Below are positions 55,868-64,000 of a DNA stretch of 64,000 nt, one piece after another; the stretch's first letter is position 1, and every line of letters begins with the position of its first letter. Origin of the DNA: CAVTYH01 sp963773875 (GTDB taxonomy: Bacteria; Planctomycetota; Planctomycetia; Pirellulales; JADZDJ01); NCBI GenBank assembly GCA_963773875.1, contig CAVZCV010000009.1, forward strand, positions 62,001-126,000, read 5' to 3'. Under the pieces are notes generated by a model, which ran no database searches, was not told the origin of the DNA, and saw only the letters and a list, made by a program, of their open reading frames with translations. The position numbers and the translations under genes were made by a program.

Positions 55868-58567
55868 ATGGCATTTCGATTCGACAAACTAACCATCAAA
55901 GCGCAAGAGGCCGTGCAGCGCGCTCAGGAACTCGCGGCCGATCGCGGCAATCCGCAGATCGATCCGCTGCATCTTCTGGCGTCGTTGCTGACGGAAGAAG
56001 AAGGCATCGTCAAGCCGCTCTTGGAGAAAATCGGCGTCAATCAAACGCAGCTCGATCGTATGGTCGAAGGCGAGATGAATCACTTTCCCAAGGCCAGCGG
56101 ATCGGTTGGTTCGCCGACGTTGAGCCCCGCGCTCTCTCAGTTGCTGGAAGCGGCGCAAAACGAGGCGGCCACGATGAAGGACGACTTCGTTTCCACTGAG
56201 CACTTGCTGCTTGCACTGGCGAAAGTCGATTCTAAAGCCAAGAACATCCTCAAGCTGAACGCGATTACGGAAAAGCAGCTGCTCGACGCCATGCGCACGG
56301 TGCGCGGCTCAGCACGTGTGACAGACCAAGCCCCGGAAGGTAAATTCCAAGCGCTGCAAAAATACGGCATCGATCTGGTGGAACGCGCACGCCAGGGCAA
56401 GCTCGATCCGGTCATTGGCCGCGATCAGGAAATCCGCCGTGTCATTCAAGTACTTTCGCGCCGCACGAAAAACAATCCGGTGCTAATTGGCGAGCCCGGT
56501 GTGGGCAAGACAGCGATCGCCGAAGGGCTGGCCTTGCGAATTGTGCAGGGCGACATTCCCGACAGTCTGAAAAACAAACGAATCATCGCCCTCGATCTGG
56601 GTGCACTGATCGCCGGCGCAAAATATCGAGGTGAGTTTGAAGATCGCCTGAAAGCAGTGCTCCGCGAAGTGCAATCGTCGGAAGGGGCCGTAATTTTGTT
56701 CATCGACGAATTACATACGATGATCGGCGCAGGCGCCGCCGAAGGTGCAACTGATGCCGCCAACTTGCTCAAGCCAGCGCTGGCTCGTGGCGAACTCCGC
56801 TGCATTGGTGCGACAACGCTCGATGAGTATCGCAAGCACATTGAAAAAGATGCGGCGTTGGAGCGGCGTTTCCAACCAGTCTATGTCGGCGAGCCGTCAG
56901 TCGACGACACGATCGCCATTCTACGCGGCCTCAAACCGCGCTACAAAGCGCACCATAACGTAAAGATCAAAGATTCGGCGCTGGTGGCCGCAGCCAAGTT
57001 GTCGCAGCGCTACATCACCGATCGGTTTCTGCCGGATAAAGCAATCGACTTAGTCGACGAAGCCGCTAGCCGCCTAGCCATGGAACTGGAAAGCGTGCCG
57101 GGCGAAATTGACGCCGTGCAGCGGCGCATCACGCAGTTGGAACTTGCCGATCGCCAGTTGGCCGAAGAAACCGAAGAGCATGCCGTCGAACGCCGCCAGG
57201 AAATTCAGGAACAGATCCAAGAACTTCGCAAACAACTCGCCAGCCTGCGCGAGCAATGGGAAGCTGAAAAACTGGGCCTGGGCGATGTCTCGCAAACTCG
57301 CAAGCGGCTCGATCAGGTCGAACACGAAATCAGTCAAATCAACGCGCAGATCAAGGAAGACCAATCGGCCGGCATGCCGGTGAGCGAAGAGCTGTATCAA
57401 AAGCTGTTCAATCTCGACAAAGAACGCCGGGCTATAGTGCAAAAAATTGAAGCGTCCGGCACCGAGAAGAAAGAATCAGCCAAGAAAGATTCCAAGAAGG
57501 ATTCTGAACCTGCCAAGCGACGCCTGTTGCGCCAGGAAGTTGGCCCGGATGAAATTGCGGAAGTTGTCAGTGCCTGGACCGGCATTCCTGTGACTCGGAT
57601 GCTGGAAACGGAACGCGCAAAACTGCTCGTGCTGGAAGACCGCTTGCATCAGCGCGTCGTCGGCCAGGATGAAGCCGTTACCGCCGTGGCCGACGCTGTG
57701 CGCCGTAGCCGTAGCGGCCTGGGCGATCCGCACCGGCCGATCGGTTCATTCATTTTCCTTGGGCCTACAGGCGTAGGGAAAACCGAGCTCTGCAAAGCGC
57801 TCGCCGAAGTGCTCTTCGACGACGAGCACGCGATGGTCCGGCTCGACATGAGCGAGTTCATGGAAAAGCACACCGTCAGCCGCTTAATTGGCGCGCCGCC
57901 GGGCTACGTCGGCTACGAGGAAGGTGGCATGCTCACAGAGGCGGTCCGCCGACGCCCGTACTGCGTGGTATTGCTCGACGAGATCGAAAAAGCCCACCGC
58001 GATGTGTTTAACGTGCTGCTGCAAGTGCTCGACGATGGTCGACTCTCCGACAGCCATGGCCACACCGTGGATTTCACGAACACGATCATCGTGATGACGA
58101 GCAACATTGGAAGTCAGATCATTCAAGAAATCGCCAAAGAAGGGGGCAGCGAAGAAGAAATGCGGACCGCGGTGATGGAAACGCTCGCCACGCGCTTCCT
58201 GCCGGAGTTTCTAAACCGTATCGATGAAACGATCATCTTCCACCCGCTCGATCGGAAGGAAATTCACCGGATTGTCGAGTTGCAGATCGATCGGCTTAAA
58301 GTTCAATTGGAGCAAGCGGGCTTATGCCTTGACATCTCCGAACGCGCGATCAATCAGATTGCGAGCGAAGGCTACGACCCAACGTTTGGCGCTCGTCCGC
58401 TAAAGCGAGTAATTCAGCAACGCGTGGTTAACCCACTTTCGCGTGAACTGCTGAAAGGCGAGTTCCCGGAAGGCAGCGTGGTAAACATCGATTACGTGGA
58501 TGACGAGTTTACGTTCGCGCGCAGCGATGAACCAAAGCGTGAGGCAGTCGCGTCTCCCCAGGACTGA
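55868..58567 (+). CDS. clpB: ATP-dependent disaggregase ClpB (Hsp100)
   Basis: It rescues aggregated proteins together with DnaK. The 899-residue protein has the double Clp N domain (residues about 1-145), AAA+ module 1 with Walker A GEPGVGKTAIAEGLA (about 207-221), the coiled-coil M domain (about 410-560), AAA+ module 2 with Walker A GPTGVGKTELCKALAE and a C-terminal small domain (YDPTFGARPLKRVIQQRV). A lysine/serine-rich insert (EKKESAKKDSKKDSEPAKRR, around residues 533-552) after the M domain makes it about 40 residues longer than E. coli ClpB. AAGGA lies about 7 bases before the ATG. It follows dnaK, from which it is separated by a terminator and an inverted repeat. The frame is intact. 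Confidence 0.97.
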   Translation: MAFRFDKLTIKAQEAVQRAQELAADRGNPQIDPLHLLASLLTEEEGIVKPLLEKIGVNQTQLDRMVEGEMNHFPKASGSVGSPTLSPALSQLLEAAQNEAATMKDDFVSTEHLLLALAKVDSKAKNILKLNAITEKQLLDAMRTVRGSARVTDQAPEGKFQALQKYGIDLVERARQGKLDPVIGRDQEIRRVIQVLSRRTKNNPVLIGEPGVGKTAIAEGLALRIVQGDIPDSLKNKRIIALDLGALIAGAKYRGEFEDRLKAVLREVQSSEGAVILFIDELHTMIGAGAAEGATDAANLLKPALARGELRCIGATTLDEYRKHIEKDAALERRFQPVYVGEPSVDDTIAILRGLKPRYKAHHNVKIKDSALVAAAKLSQRYITDRFLPDKAIDLVDEAASRLAMELESVPGEIDAVQRRITQLELADRQLAEETEEHAVERRQEIQEQIQELRKQLASLREQWEAEKLGLGDVSQTRKRLDQVEHEISQINAQIKEDQSAGMPVSEELYQKLFNLDKERRAIVQKIEASGTEKKESAKKDSKKDSEPAKRRLLRQEVGPDEIAEVVSAWTGIPVTRMLETERAKLLVLEDRLHQRVVGQDEAVTAVADAVRRSRSGLGDPHRPIGSFIFLGPTGVGKTELCKALAEVLFDDEHAMVRLDMSEFMEKHTVSRLIGAPPGYVGYEEGGMLTEAVRRRPYCVVLLDEIEKAHRDVFNVLLQVLDDGRLSDSHGHTVDFTNTIIVMTSNIGSQIIQEIAKEGGSEEEMRTAVMETLATRFLPEFLNRIDETIIFHPLDRKEIHRIVELQIDRLKVQLEQAGLCLDISERAINQIASEGYDPTFGARPLKRVIQQRVVNPLSRELLKGEFPEGSVVNIDYVDDEFTFARSDEPKREAVASPQD

Positions 58568-58800
58568 CAGCTGTGAGCGACCTAGGAGACAAACAACTCT
58601 TAAAGGCGCCGACTGCACCAAGGGTCGATTGTCGTGGATTCAAGAATTGCCTTCCCGCAATCGTTATGCTGGCGTCGGAAACGTCGCAAGAAAATGACAT
58701 GAAGTGGCGATGTGCGGATGCGATTCGAACATGACTTTGCGATCCATATTTCTTCAGGACCCCGCATGCCTTCATACTGTCCTTCCACATCGCCTGCGGC

Positions 58801-59205
58801 TTGGTCGCGATGATTTTGGGCTTAATCGCCATGTGGGCGCGAAAGTCGCACGGGTTGCATACCGTCATCGGCCGGATCTATCTTTCGGTATATGCGCTGC
58901 TCGCGGTGTCGGCCTGCATACTTACGATACTCGAATGGTCGCGGCTCTGGTGGTTTGTGCCGATTGCCATAGGTTCGTACGCTTTGGCGCTAATGGGATA
59001 TCTGTCGGCCAAGCTGCGCTGGAAAGGTTGGCTCGATTATCATCTCTCTGGCCAACTCGGGTCGTACATCGCCATGACCACTGCGGTTTTGGTCGTCAAC
59101 GCCGGCAATGTTTGGTGGGCGTGGTCGCTCCCGACTGTGGTTGGTTCGCCGATCATTGCGTGGATCAAGCGGGAAGTGCGAGTGGGCCGCCGGCTGAAAT
59201 ACTGA
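58801..59205 (+). CDS. small integral membrane protein (DUF2306-like), N terminus uncertain
   Basis: About 134 residues with four membrane helices and conserved-looking histidines (KSHGLHTVIGRIYL, WLDYHLSGQLGSYIAM). The layout, with His residues in loops near helix ends and H-x3-G-R-x-Y, is like DUF2306 membrane proteins. The open frame continues upstream to about 58735 (PHAFILSFHIACGLVAMILG), so the true N terminus probably lies earlier, but there is no good ATG there and the listed start is a TTG. A lost base near 58740 may have removed it. Function unknown. Confidence 0.5.
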   Translation: MVAMILGLIAMWARKSHGLHTVIGRIYLSVYALLAVSACILTILEWSRLWWFVPIAIGSYALALMGYLSAKLRWKGWLDYHLSGQLGSYIAMTTAVLVVNAGNVWWAWSLPTVVGSPIIAWIKREVRVGRRLKY

Positions 59206-59342
59206 TTGAATGATTTGTAAAATTCCGATCGCTCGCGCTTTTGCTTGGCATTTCTACGCCAACTCGCTAACATACACCGCTTGAGGCATCGCGGCAGAAC
59301 GAGAACCGGCAAAGGTGTGAGCGATTTCTGGCGGGGGCTGGC

Positions 59343-60266
59343 TTGTTATCGGGGGACCGGGCGATGTGGCATCGGTGCGATTTTGCGCGGCGACATTCGA
59401 CCGCCGCTTTCACCCTCGTCGAACTGCTCGTCGTCATCGCCATCATCGGCATTCTCGTTGCGATGTTGCTGCCCGCGGTACAGTCGGCGCGGGAGGCAAG
59501 TCGGCGAACGCAGTGCTTGAATAATCTCAAGGAGATGGGCCTTGCGGTGCACAGCTTTCACGGCATCCGCAAAATGCTGCCTTCTAGCCGGGCGTGCGAT
59601 CACAAAGACACGTGGCTTGTACAAATCATGCCGTATCTGGAGGAGAAAGCGCTGGGCATTCAATGGAAGCCTGGCATTTGTTTTTACGATCAAACGCCGG
59701 CCATGCGCGAAACACTCGTCGATGTCTATCTTTGCCCCAACCGAGGTCGCGGCAGACCGCTCGTGATAAGTACGCCCGATGGATTACATAGCCACCCAAC
59801 GGGCCCCTACCCCAGCGCGTACACCGATTATGCCGCAACCTCGACAACCTTCACGAGCGATTCGACCGGTGATCTCACCGGCCAAGAGCAACGCAAGTTC
59901 GATGGAGCCATGATCTACGGCGACTATAACGAGAAATCGCAAGACCTCGTGATCACCGGCATGCGTTCGCTTACGAGCTTCAAAAAAATTACCGACGGCA
60001 CGTCAAAAACCTTTCTCGCCGGCGAAACCACTTCGTACCAGGCGGAAAAAATCGCCGCATACAACGGCGACTTCAACTGGGGCTGGGTGATCAATGAGTC
60101 CGAACCCATTCGTGAAGGGAATGCCAAATCGAACTCTTTCGGCAGCGATCATCCCGGCGTGTGTAACTTTGCGCTCGTCGACGGCTCGGCTCGATCGATG
60201 TCGAACCAGAGCGACATCAAGCTGCTCAAAGCACTCGTGACGCGCAGGGCACGAAACGATCTCTAG
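59343..60266 (+). CDS. DUF1559 protein with prepilin-type N-terminal methylation signal
   Basis: The 307-residue protein has the classical pseudopilin start AAFTLVELLVVIAIIGILVA (residues about 21-40) followed by PAVQSAREASRRTQCLNNLK, then GLAVHSFHGIRKMLPSSRA and, near the end, FGSDHPGVCNFALVDGSAR. This family (DUF1559, also called SBP_bac_10) is greatly expanded in planctomycetes. After cleavage by prepilin peptidase the N-terminal helix is methylated and anchors the protein; the role of the C-terminal domain is not known. The expected HxGG/HPGV block is intact. Confidence 0.93.
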   Translation: MLSGDRAMWHRCDFARRHSTAAFTLVELLVVIAIIGILVAMLLPAVQSAREASRRTQCLNNLKEMGLAVHSFHGIRKMLPSSRACDHKDTWLVQIMPYLEEKALGIQWKPGICFYDQTPAMRETLVDVYLCPNRGRGRPLVISTPDGLHSHPTGPYPSAYTDYAATSTTFTSDSTGDLTGQEQRKFDGAMIYGDYNEKSQDLVITGMRSLTSFKKITDGTSKTFLAGETTSYQAEKIAAYNGDFNWGWVINESEPIREGNAKSNSFGSDHPGVCNFALVDGSARSMSNQSDIKLLKALVTRRARNDL

Positions 60267-60338
60267 TTTTTGATGCTCGCGCGGTTTGCCCCTCAATTGC
60301 GCCATGAACGCACGAATACTGGCGGCCAGAATTGGCCC

Positions 60339-60366
60339 TTGTCTTATGGCCAAACTGTGCTATACT
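60339..60366 (+). promoter_or_regulatory. candidate promoter of the DEAD-box helicase gene
   Basis: TTGTCT (60339-60344) and TATACT (60361-60366) are 16 bases apart. The predicted transcript would have a 5' leader of roughly 115 bases before the ATG at 60489, as is common for cold- or growth-regulated RNA helicases. Confidence 0.45.
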
Positions 60367-60488
60367 TAACGCACTTGATCCTCTCGGCGTACCAGCCCAT
60401 TGGATTCTGCCAGGTCCAATGGCTTTCTGACGCAGCGCAGTGTGCGCTTACCAGCATTCGGTCCTGGAATACTTGATTGAGGACCGTA

Positions 60489-61756
60489 ATGAGTTTTCGT
60501 GAATTGGGGCTCGCAGAGCCCATTGTTCGTGCTGTGACCGCTGAAGGATACAACACTCCCACTCCAATCCAATTACAATCGATTCCCCATGTGATCGCCG
60601 GGCGCGATCTGATGGGCTGTGCACAAACCGGCACCGGAAAAACGGCGGCGTTCGCGCTGCCCATCCTGGAGAGAATCGACAAAGACCGCCGGGCCGCTGT
60701 TCCGCGATCGCCGCGCGTGCTCGTCCTTTCGCCCACGCGCGAATTAGCCGCACAAATTGGCGAAAGTTTCGCCACGTACGGCCGCAACTTGCGCTTTCGG
60801 CAAACCGTCGTGTTTGGCGGCGTCGGACAGGGTCCGCAAGTGCGGGCACTCACACACGGCGTGCATATTTTGATTGCTACGCCTGGTCGGCTTTTAGATC
60901 TGATGGATCAAGGCCACGTGCGCTTAGACCAGCTCGAAATCTTCGTGCTCGACGAAGCCGATCGCATGCTCGATATGGGCTTCTTGCCGGACCTTAAAAG
61001 AATCATTTCGCGGTTGCCGCGCGAGCGGCAATCGTTGTTTTTCTCGGCAACCATGCCCGACTCTATCGCCAGCCTGGCTCGCGGCCTGCTCAGTGATCCG
61101 GTGCGCGTTTCCGTCACACCACCGTCTTCAACGGTCGATCGCATCGAGCAGCGTGTGTTGTTTGTCGATCAATCGAACAAGCGCGCACTGTTGAATAATT
61201 TGCTCGCCCCGGGAAAATTTCAGCGCGTTTAGTGTTTACCCGCACCAAGCACGGGGCCGACAAAGTGGCCAAGCAATTAAACCACGAAGGCGTCGCCGCC
61301 GATGCCATTCACGGCAACAAATCGCAAACCGCTCGGCAGCAAACGCTGAATCGATTTCGCCAAGGCAACTTGCGGGTGCTCGTGGCCACCGATTTGGCTT
61401 CACGCGGAATCGATGTTGATGGAATCAGCCATGTCATCAATTACGATTTGCCGCACGAGCCGGAAGCATACGTGCACCGCATTGGTCGCACGGGCCGTGC
61501 CGGCGCCGATGGCGTTGCATTGTCGTTTTGCGATGGCACAGAGTGCGCCGCATTGCGGGCCATCGAAAAACTAGTTCGCCGATCAATTGCCGTTGAAACG
61601 AATCATCCGTTTCACGGCGCAGCGGCCGCACACATACCCGAGCGACATCGATCGCATTTCGGTGGCAAGCCAGCGGCGAAGAACCGTCGGCCACATGCGA
61701 GGGCATTCGGTCACAAATCGAAATCGCGCCGTCGGCACGCAGCGATGGCGCAGTAA
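60489..61756 (+). CDS. rhlE: DEAD-box RNA helicase (RhlE-like), frameshift near 61228
   Basis: It unwinds RNA using ATP. The first segment has the Q motif (MSFRELGLAEPIVRAVTAEG, PTPIQLQSIP), motif I AQTGTGKT, PTRELAAQI, motif II DEAD and motif III SAT. The frame breaks at CGCGTTTAGTG; restoring one T gives RVLVFTRTKHGADKVAKQL. The second segment carries ATDLASRGIDVDG (motif V), HRIGRTGRAG (motif VI) and a basic C-terminal tail (KNRRPHARAFGHKSKSRRR), typical of RhlE. Total about 423 residues. The ATG at 60489 begins the family consensus; an upstream ATG at 60477 is also in frame. Confidence 0.93.
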
Positions 61757-61820
61757 TGCCGCCAACCACGTAATGCCGCCTACCGCAAGCGAACGCACTT
61801 CATTGCCGTGACATGAAGCT

Positions 61821-62111
61821 TCACGTCGCCATGGGCCTGCTGGCAGCCGTCGGCGTGGCGAAGTTCGGTGTGGGCGGCGCCATGCTTGCGGCGCGCGCAT
61901 CGGGAATGTTGTACGCTTGCCGCCACACATTCACGAACGCCGGGAAGTTCGCATCGGCTTTCCCGCTCGTGCAACGGCACGGAAAGAGCGTCACACTAAA
62001 ATCATCAGGGTCGGGCACAGGCAATCCCTGATGAACCACTGAGCCGCCACTCATCGAGATGCGGCGAATTGCCTTGCCGCACTTCGGGCACATATACGGT
62101 TGCCTAGACAT
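61821..62111 (-). CDS. small hypothetical protein with one Cys pair (zinc-ribbon-like start)
   Basis: About 96 residues starting MSRQPYMCPKCGKAIRRISM. CPKCGK is a zinc knuckle half; a second Cys pair is at FPCRC about 40 residues later, so a four-Cys zinc site is possible. The C-terminal 25 residues are low-complexity (Ala/Pro/Thr). The ATG at 62111 gives a compact protein. It overlaps no other recognisable gene. Support is moderate; the family is not recognised. Confidence 0.4.
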   Translation of the reverse strand: MSRQPYMCPKCGKAIRRISMSGGSVVHQGLPVPDPDDFSVTLFPCRCTSGKADANFPAFVNVWRQAYNIPDARAASMAPPTPNFATPTAASRPMAT

Positions 62112-62220
62112 CGGATGGCCTCCAACGACGTGGAAATAAGAAAAGAGCGCCATCCTCTCCGCCTGCTTTATTGTCGTTCATTCGCGGCGCAATGCAATAG
62201 CATGTGAGGAGGCAAACGCC

Positions 62221-62542
62221 ATGCAAGCAATCGCGATTGTGAAAGCCAGTGCCCTCGGGCTAGGCCGGCGAGATCGATCACTCCATCCGGCCGTGCCCAT
62301 AACGGGTTGGAATAATCTCACCTACGGTGACCGGCCGCAGGCAGCTAACGCGATCACTGCAAATGAGGTCGCGATTGGCGGATCATCCTCGCGCACGTCG
62401 ACGGCAGCATTGCTCCAGGAGCCATCCGTGCGTTGCCGTTTCAGAAGTTCGGCGGCGAGTTCGTCGAGAAGTGTTCATCCAGTTGGTTGTCTGGCCAATT
62501 CTTGCAGTGGCGTTTAAGGAATACGCGAGCGAACGACAGTAG
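62221..62542 (+). CDS. hypothetical small protein, broken by two frameshifts
   Basis: GAGGAGG lies 8 bases before an ATG at 62221, one of the best ribosome binding sites in the window. The protein can be followed across three frames: NLTYGDRPQAANAITANEVA, then (from about 62380) DWRIILAHVDGSIAPGAIRA and LPFQKFGGEFVE, then (from about 62470) EVFIQLVVWPILAVAFKEYA to a TAG at 62540-62542. Each segment is more protein-like than the competing frames in its part. I do not recognise the family. Length after correction would be about 107 residues. Confidence 0.4.
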
Positions 62543-62876
62543 TAAGAATTTAAGAATACGGTTCGTCAGGCGCCGCTTCTCGGTCATTGCCATAGTCGCC
62601 GGGACGCGTCGACGCCGAAAAATGCGTTTCGAGCCATTCGCACGCGGTGTTCACCCCCCGGATGATGGCGCTGCCATCAGCAGCTTGTCGGGCGAATCGG
62701 CCAGCAACTTGCCTTTCAGGGGGAAATTGGCCAATAACCACGGTATTTCTCGAAGATTAGCAGATATCAACCCTTTGCGGTGTCACGCCTGCGTAACAAG
62801 CCGGGACGTTTCCCGCTTAAGACAGCAAGCAAATCGCGTCAGCTCGTCGAAAGCGATAAATCGAAAAGGGCCAATC
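62543..62876. other. 334-base spacer before the alpha/beta hydrolase
   Basis: No independent gene is supported. The hydrolase frame is open backwards to 62433, but the sequence there is not protein-like and belongs partly to the preceding broken gene. Confidence 0.4.
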
Positions 62877-63659
62877 ATGCTCAGCTTTATTACCGCCTCC
62901 TTGTTCCGTAAGACTCGCCCGAAATATGGCCGCAAGCCGTCGCTAGTGCTCATCAACGGGTTAGCCGAACAAGCGGAAAGCTGGTTCTGCAATGTCGATG
63001 CCTGGCGCCGCCACTTCGACGTGCATACCCCGAATATCCTGGCTTACGAAGCCGAATCGATTCACAACCGCATCGATGCCGATCTGCCGATCGACATCGA
63101 CTACCTCGTCGAACAGCTGCGCCTCTACATCGACAACTTCGTCCAAAACGGCCCGGTCTATCTCGTGGCCAACAGCATGGGCGGAAAAATCGCCGTGGAG
63201 TTCGCCGTTCGCTATCCGGAAAAAGTTGCTCGCCTGGCGCTCTTGGCTCCCTCGGGCCTAGCGGAAAAAGAACAACTTCCAATTATCGAAGGCGTCCGCC
63301 GCGGTAATTCCGACGCCGTCGTGCACAGCGTGTTTCACAAACCGGTCGGATTAAACTCCGCCCTGACCGATTATTTCCGCAATCGTTTTTCCAACCGCCG
63401 CTGGCGACAAGGCATGCTGCGAACCGTGCAAGCCACCAAGAAACATTCCATCCGCGACCGACTGGCGAAGCTAAAACAGCAGACGCTGCTCGTCGTGGGA
63501 GCCGAAGACCGCATTGTCGACCCCACCGAATCGCTCGGAGCCGCCGCCGGCCTGTCTCACGTCCGCACCCTCTCAATTGCAGGTTGCGGCCACGCTCCGC
63601 AGATTGAACGCCGCCGGTTCATCAACCGGCTGGTGGTCGATTTTATGACGACGAATTAG
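62877..63659 (+). CDS. alpha/beta hydrolase
   Basis: About 260 residues. The oxyanion strand is SLVLINGLAEQAESWFCNVD, and the nucleophile elbow is VANSMGGKIAVEFA (G/N-x-S-x-G, Ser at about residue 99). A late acid lies in LLVVGAEDRIVDPTES and the catalytic His in IAGCGHAPQIERRRFIN. The three triad positions are therefore visible. The family acts on esters or similar bonds; the substrate cannot be inferred. I use the ATG at 62877 because the domain begins directly after it; the longer frame upstream lacks homology. No operon partner is within the window. Confidence 0.88.
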   Translation: MLSFITASLFRKTRPKYGRKPSLVLINGLAEQAESWFCNVDAWRRHFDVHTPNILAYEAESIHNRIDADLPIDIDYLVEQLRLYIDNFVQNGPVYLVANSMGGKIAVEFAVRYPEKVARLALLAPSGLAEKEQLPIIEGVRRGNSDAVVHSVFHKPVGLNSALTDYFRNRFSNRRWRQGMLRTVQATKKHSIRDRLAKLKQQTLLVVGAEDRIVDPTESLGAAAGLSHVRTLSIAGCGHAPQIERRRFINRLVVDFMTTN

Positions 63660-64000
63660 CTCGATCAGTCCACCGCCGGAGCGATTGAAAAATCGACGGC
63701 AACCCTATTCCTACTCTTAACTCGCTCAGTTTCGGTTTCAAAACTGTTAGCGAAAAAATCCGCGGCAATCTCCCCTTTAGACGATTTGTGCATGCAAAGG
63801 GATCAATCTCGCGCTAGTAATTCGCACATTACCGATTGGTTAGAGAGGCGGTAATTGGCGCTCTTCAAACCTTAAAACGTAAGTTTCATCGCAAGTCATG
63901 CTAGCGACTGGATTTGCAACTGATCCTGTGACGCTCTTTTGGAATCAGCGAAATCGACGTAACCTCTTAGGCCCCACCGGGGTTAAATGGTTTATGTGAT
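63660..64000. other. final 341 bases, nothing recognised
   Basis: The stretch is A/T-richer than its surroundings, with several AAAA/TTTT runs and no open frame of note. It may hold a promoter for a gene beyond the window. Confidence 0.35.

Noticed and set aside
58704..59213. 169-codon open frame overlapping the small membrane protein
   Set aside because: The translation is His/Arg/Cys-rich and the competing frame forms clear membrane helices.

Overview
The window reads as a chromosomal segment of a planctomycete, most likely order Pirellulales. The evidence is a prepilin-like DUF1559 protein, a giant LEPR-XLL surface protein, a DUF1570 lipoprotein with an HExxH-like motif, a glycine-rich 'mu-protocadherin-like' surface protein, a dockerin/PEP-CTERM tail, short membrane proteins with an RLRTLLIAIAL-type start, and generally long spacers. 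No rRNA, tRNA or CRISPR array was seen.

Layout. 1-2.8 kb is accessory DNA: the 3' end of a REP-associated tyrosine transposase with REP-like palindromes, then four small unrelated same-strand genes separated by attC-like sequences, resembling an integron cassette array without a visible integrase. 3-5.1 kb holds an unknown membrane protein and a frameshifted exported protein. 5.3-15.2 kb is a minus-strand cluster for carbon storage: phosphoketolase, glycogen phosphorylase, SulP transporter, GlgX debranching enzyme and a BASS-type transporter. 15.5-20 kb carries two exported proteins, a two-helix K+ channel and polyphosphate kinase 2. 20-25.6 kb has a duplicated ppk2 3' end, an intergenic element (copy A) and an RND efflux pair. 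25.7-27.5 kb has a serine recombinase flanked by direct repeats and a methyltransferase. 27.9-37.1 kb is one giant surface-protein gene on the minus strand. 38.2-44.2 kb is a GH97 glycosidase followed by a complete RbsBAC-type sugar ABC transporter. 44.4-53.2 kb contains a secreted-type methyltransferase, a pilT fragment, intergenic element copy B, ispG, envelope proteins, a GNAT enzyme, a Rieske protein and pheA. 53.8-58.6 kb is dnaK-clpB. 58.8-63.7 kb contains a small membrane protein, a DUF1559 protein, a DEAD-box helicase, a hidden frameshifted small gene and an alpha/beta hydrolase.

A striking overall property is the number of single-base frameshifts (about 15) inside otherwise well conserved genes, including dnaK, glgP, phosphoketolase, the RND pump, the sugar ABC ATPase and the DEAD-box helicase. 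Several map to short homopolymers. The simplest reading is indel error in the assembly rather than mass pseudogenisation, so I annotate these as single genes and state where the frame changes.

The best candidate for something undescribed is the pair of diverged intergenic elements at about 20.25-20.59 kb and 46.28-46.73 kb. Each has a sigma70-like promoter with a 17-base spacer, an internal hairpin region and a terminal inverted repeat whose pairing is kept by a U-A to G-U type change between copies, suggesting a structured RNA or a small mobile element.
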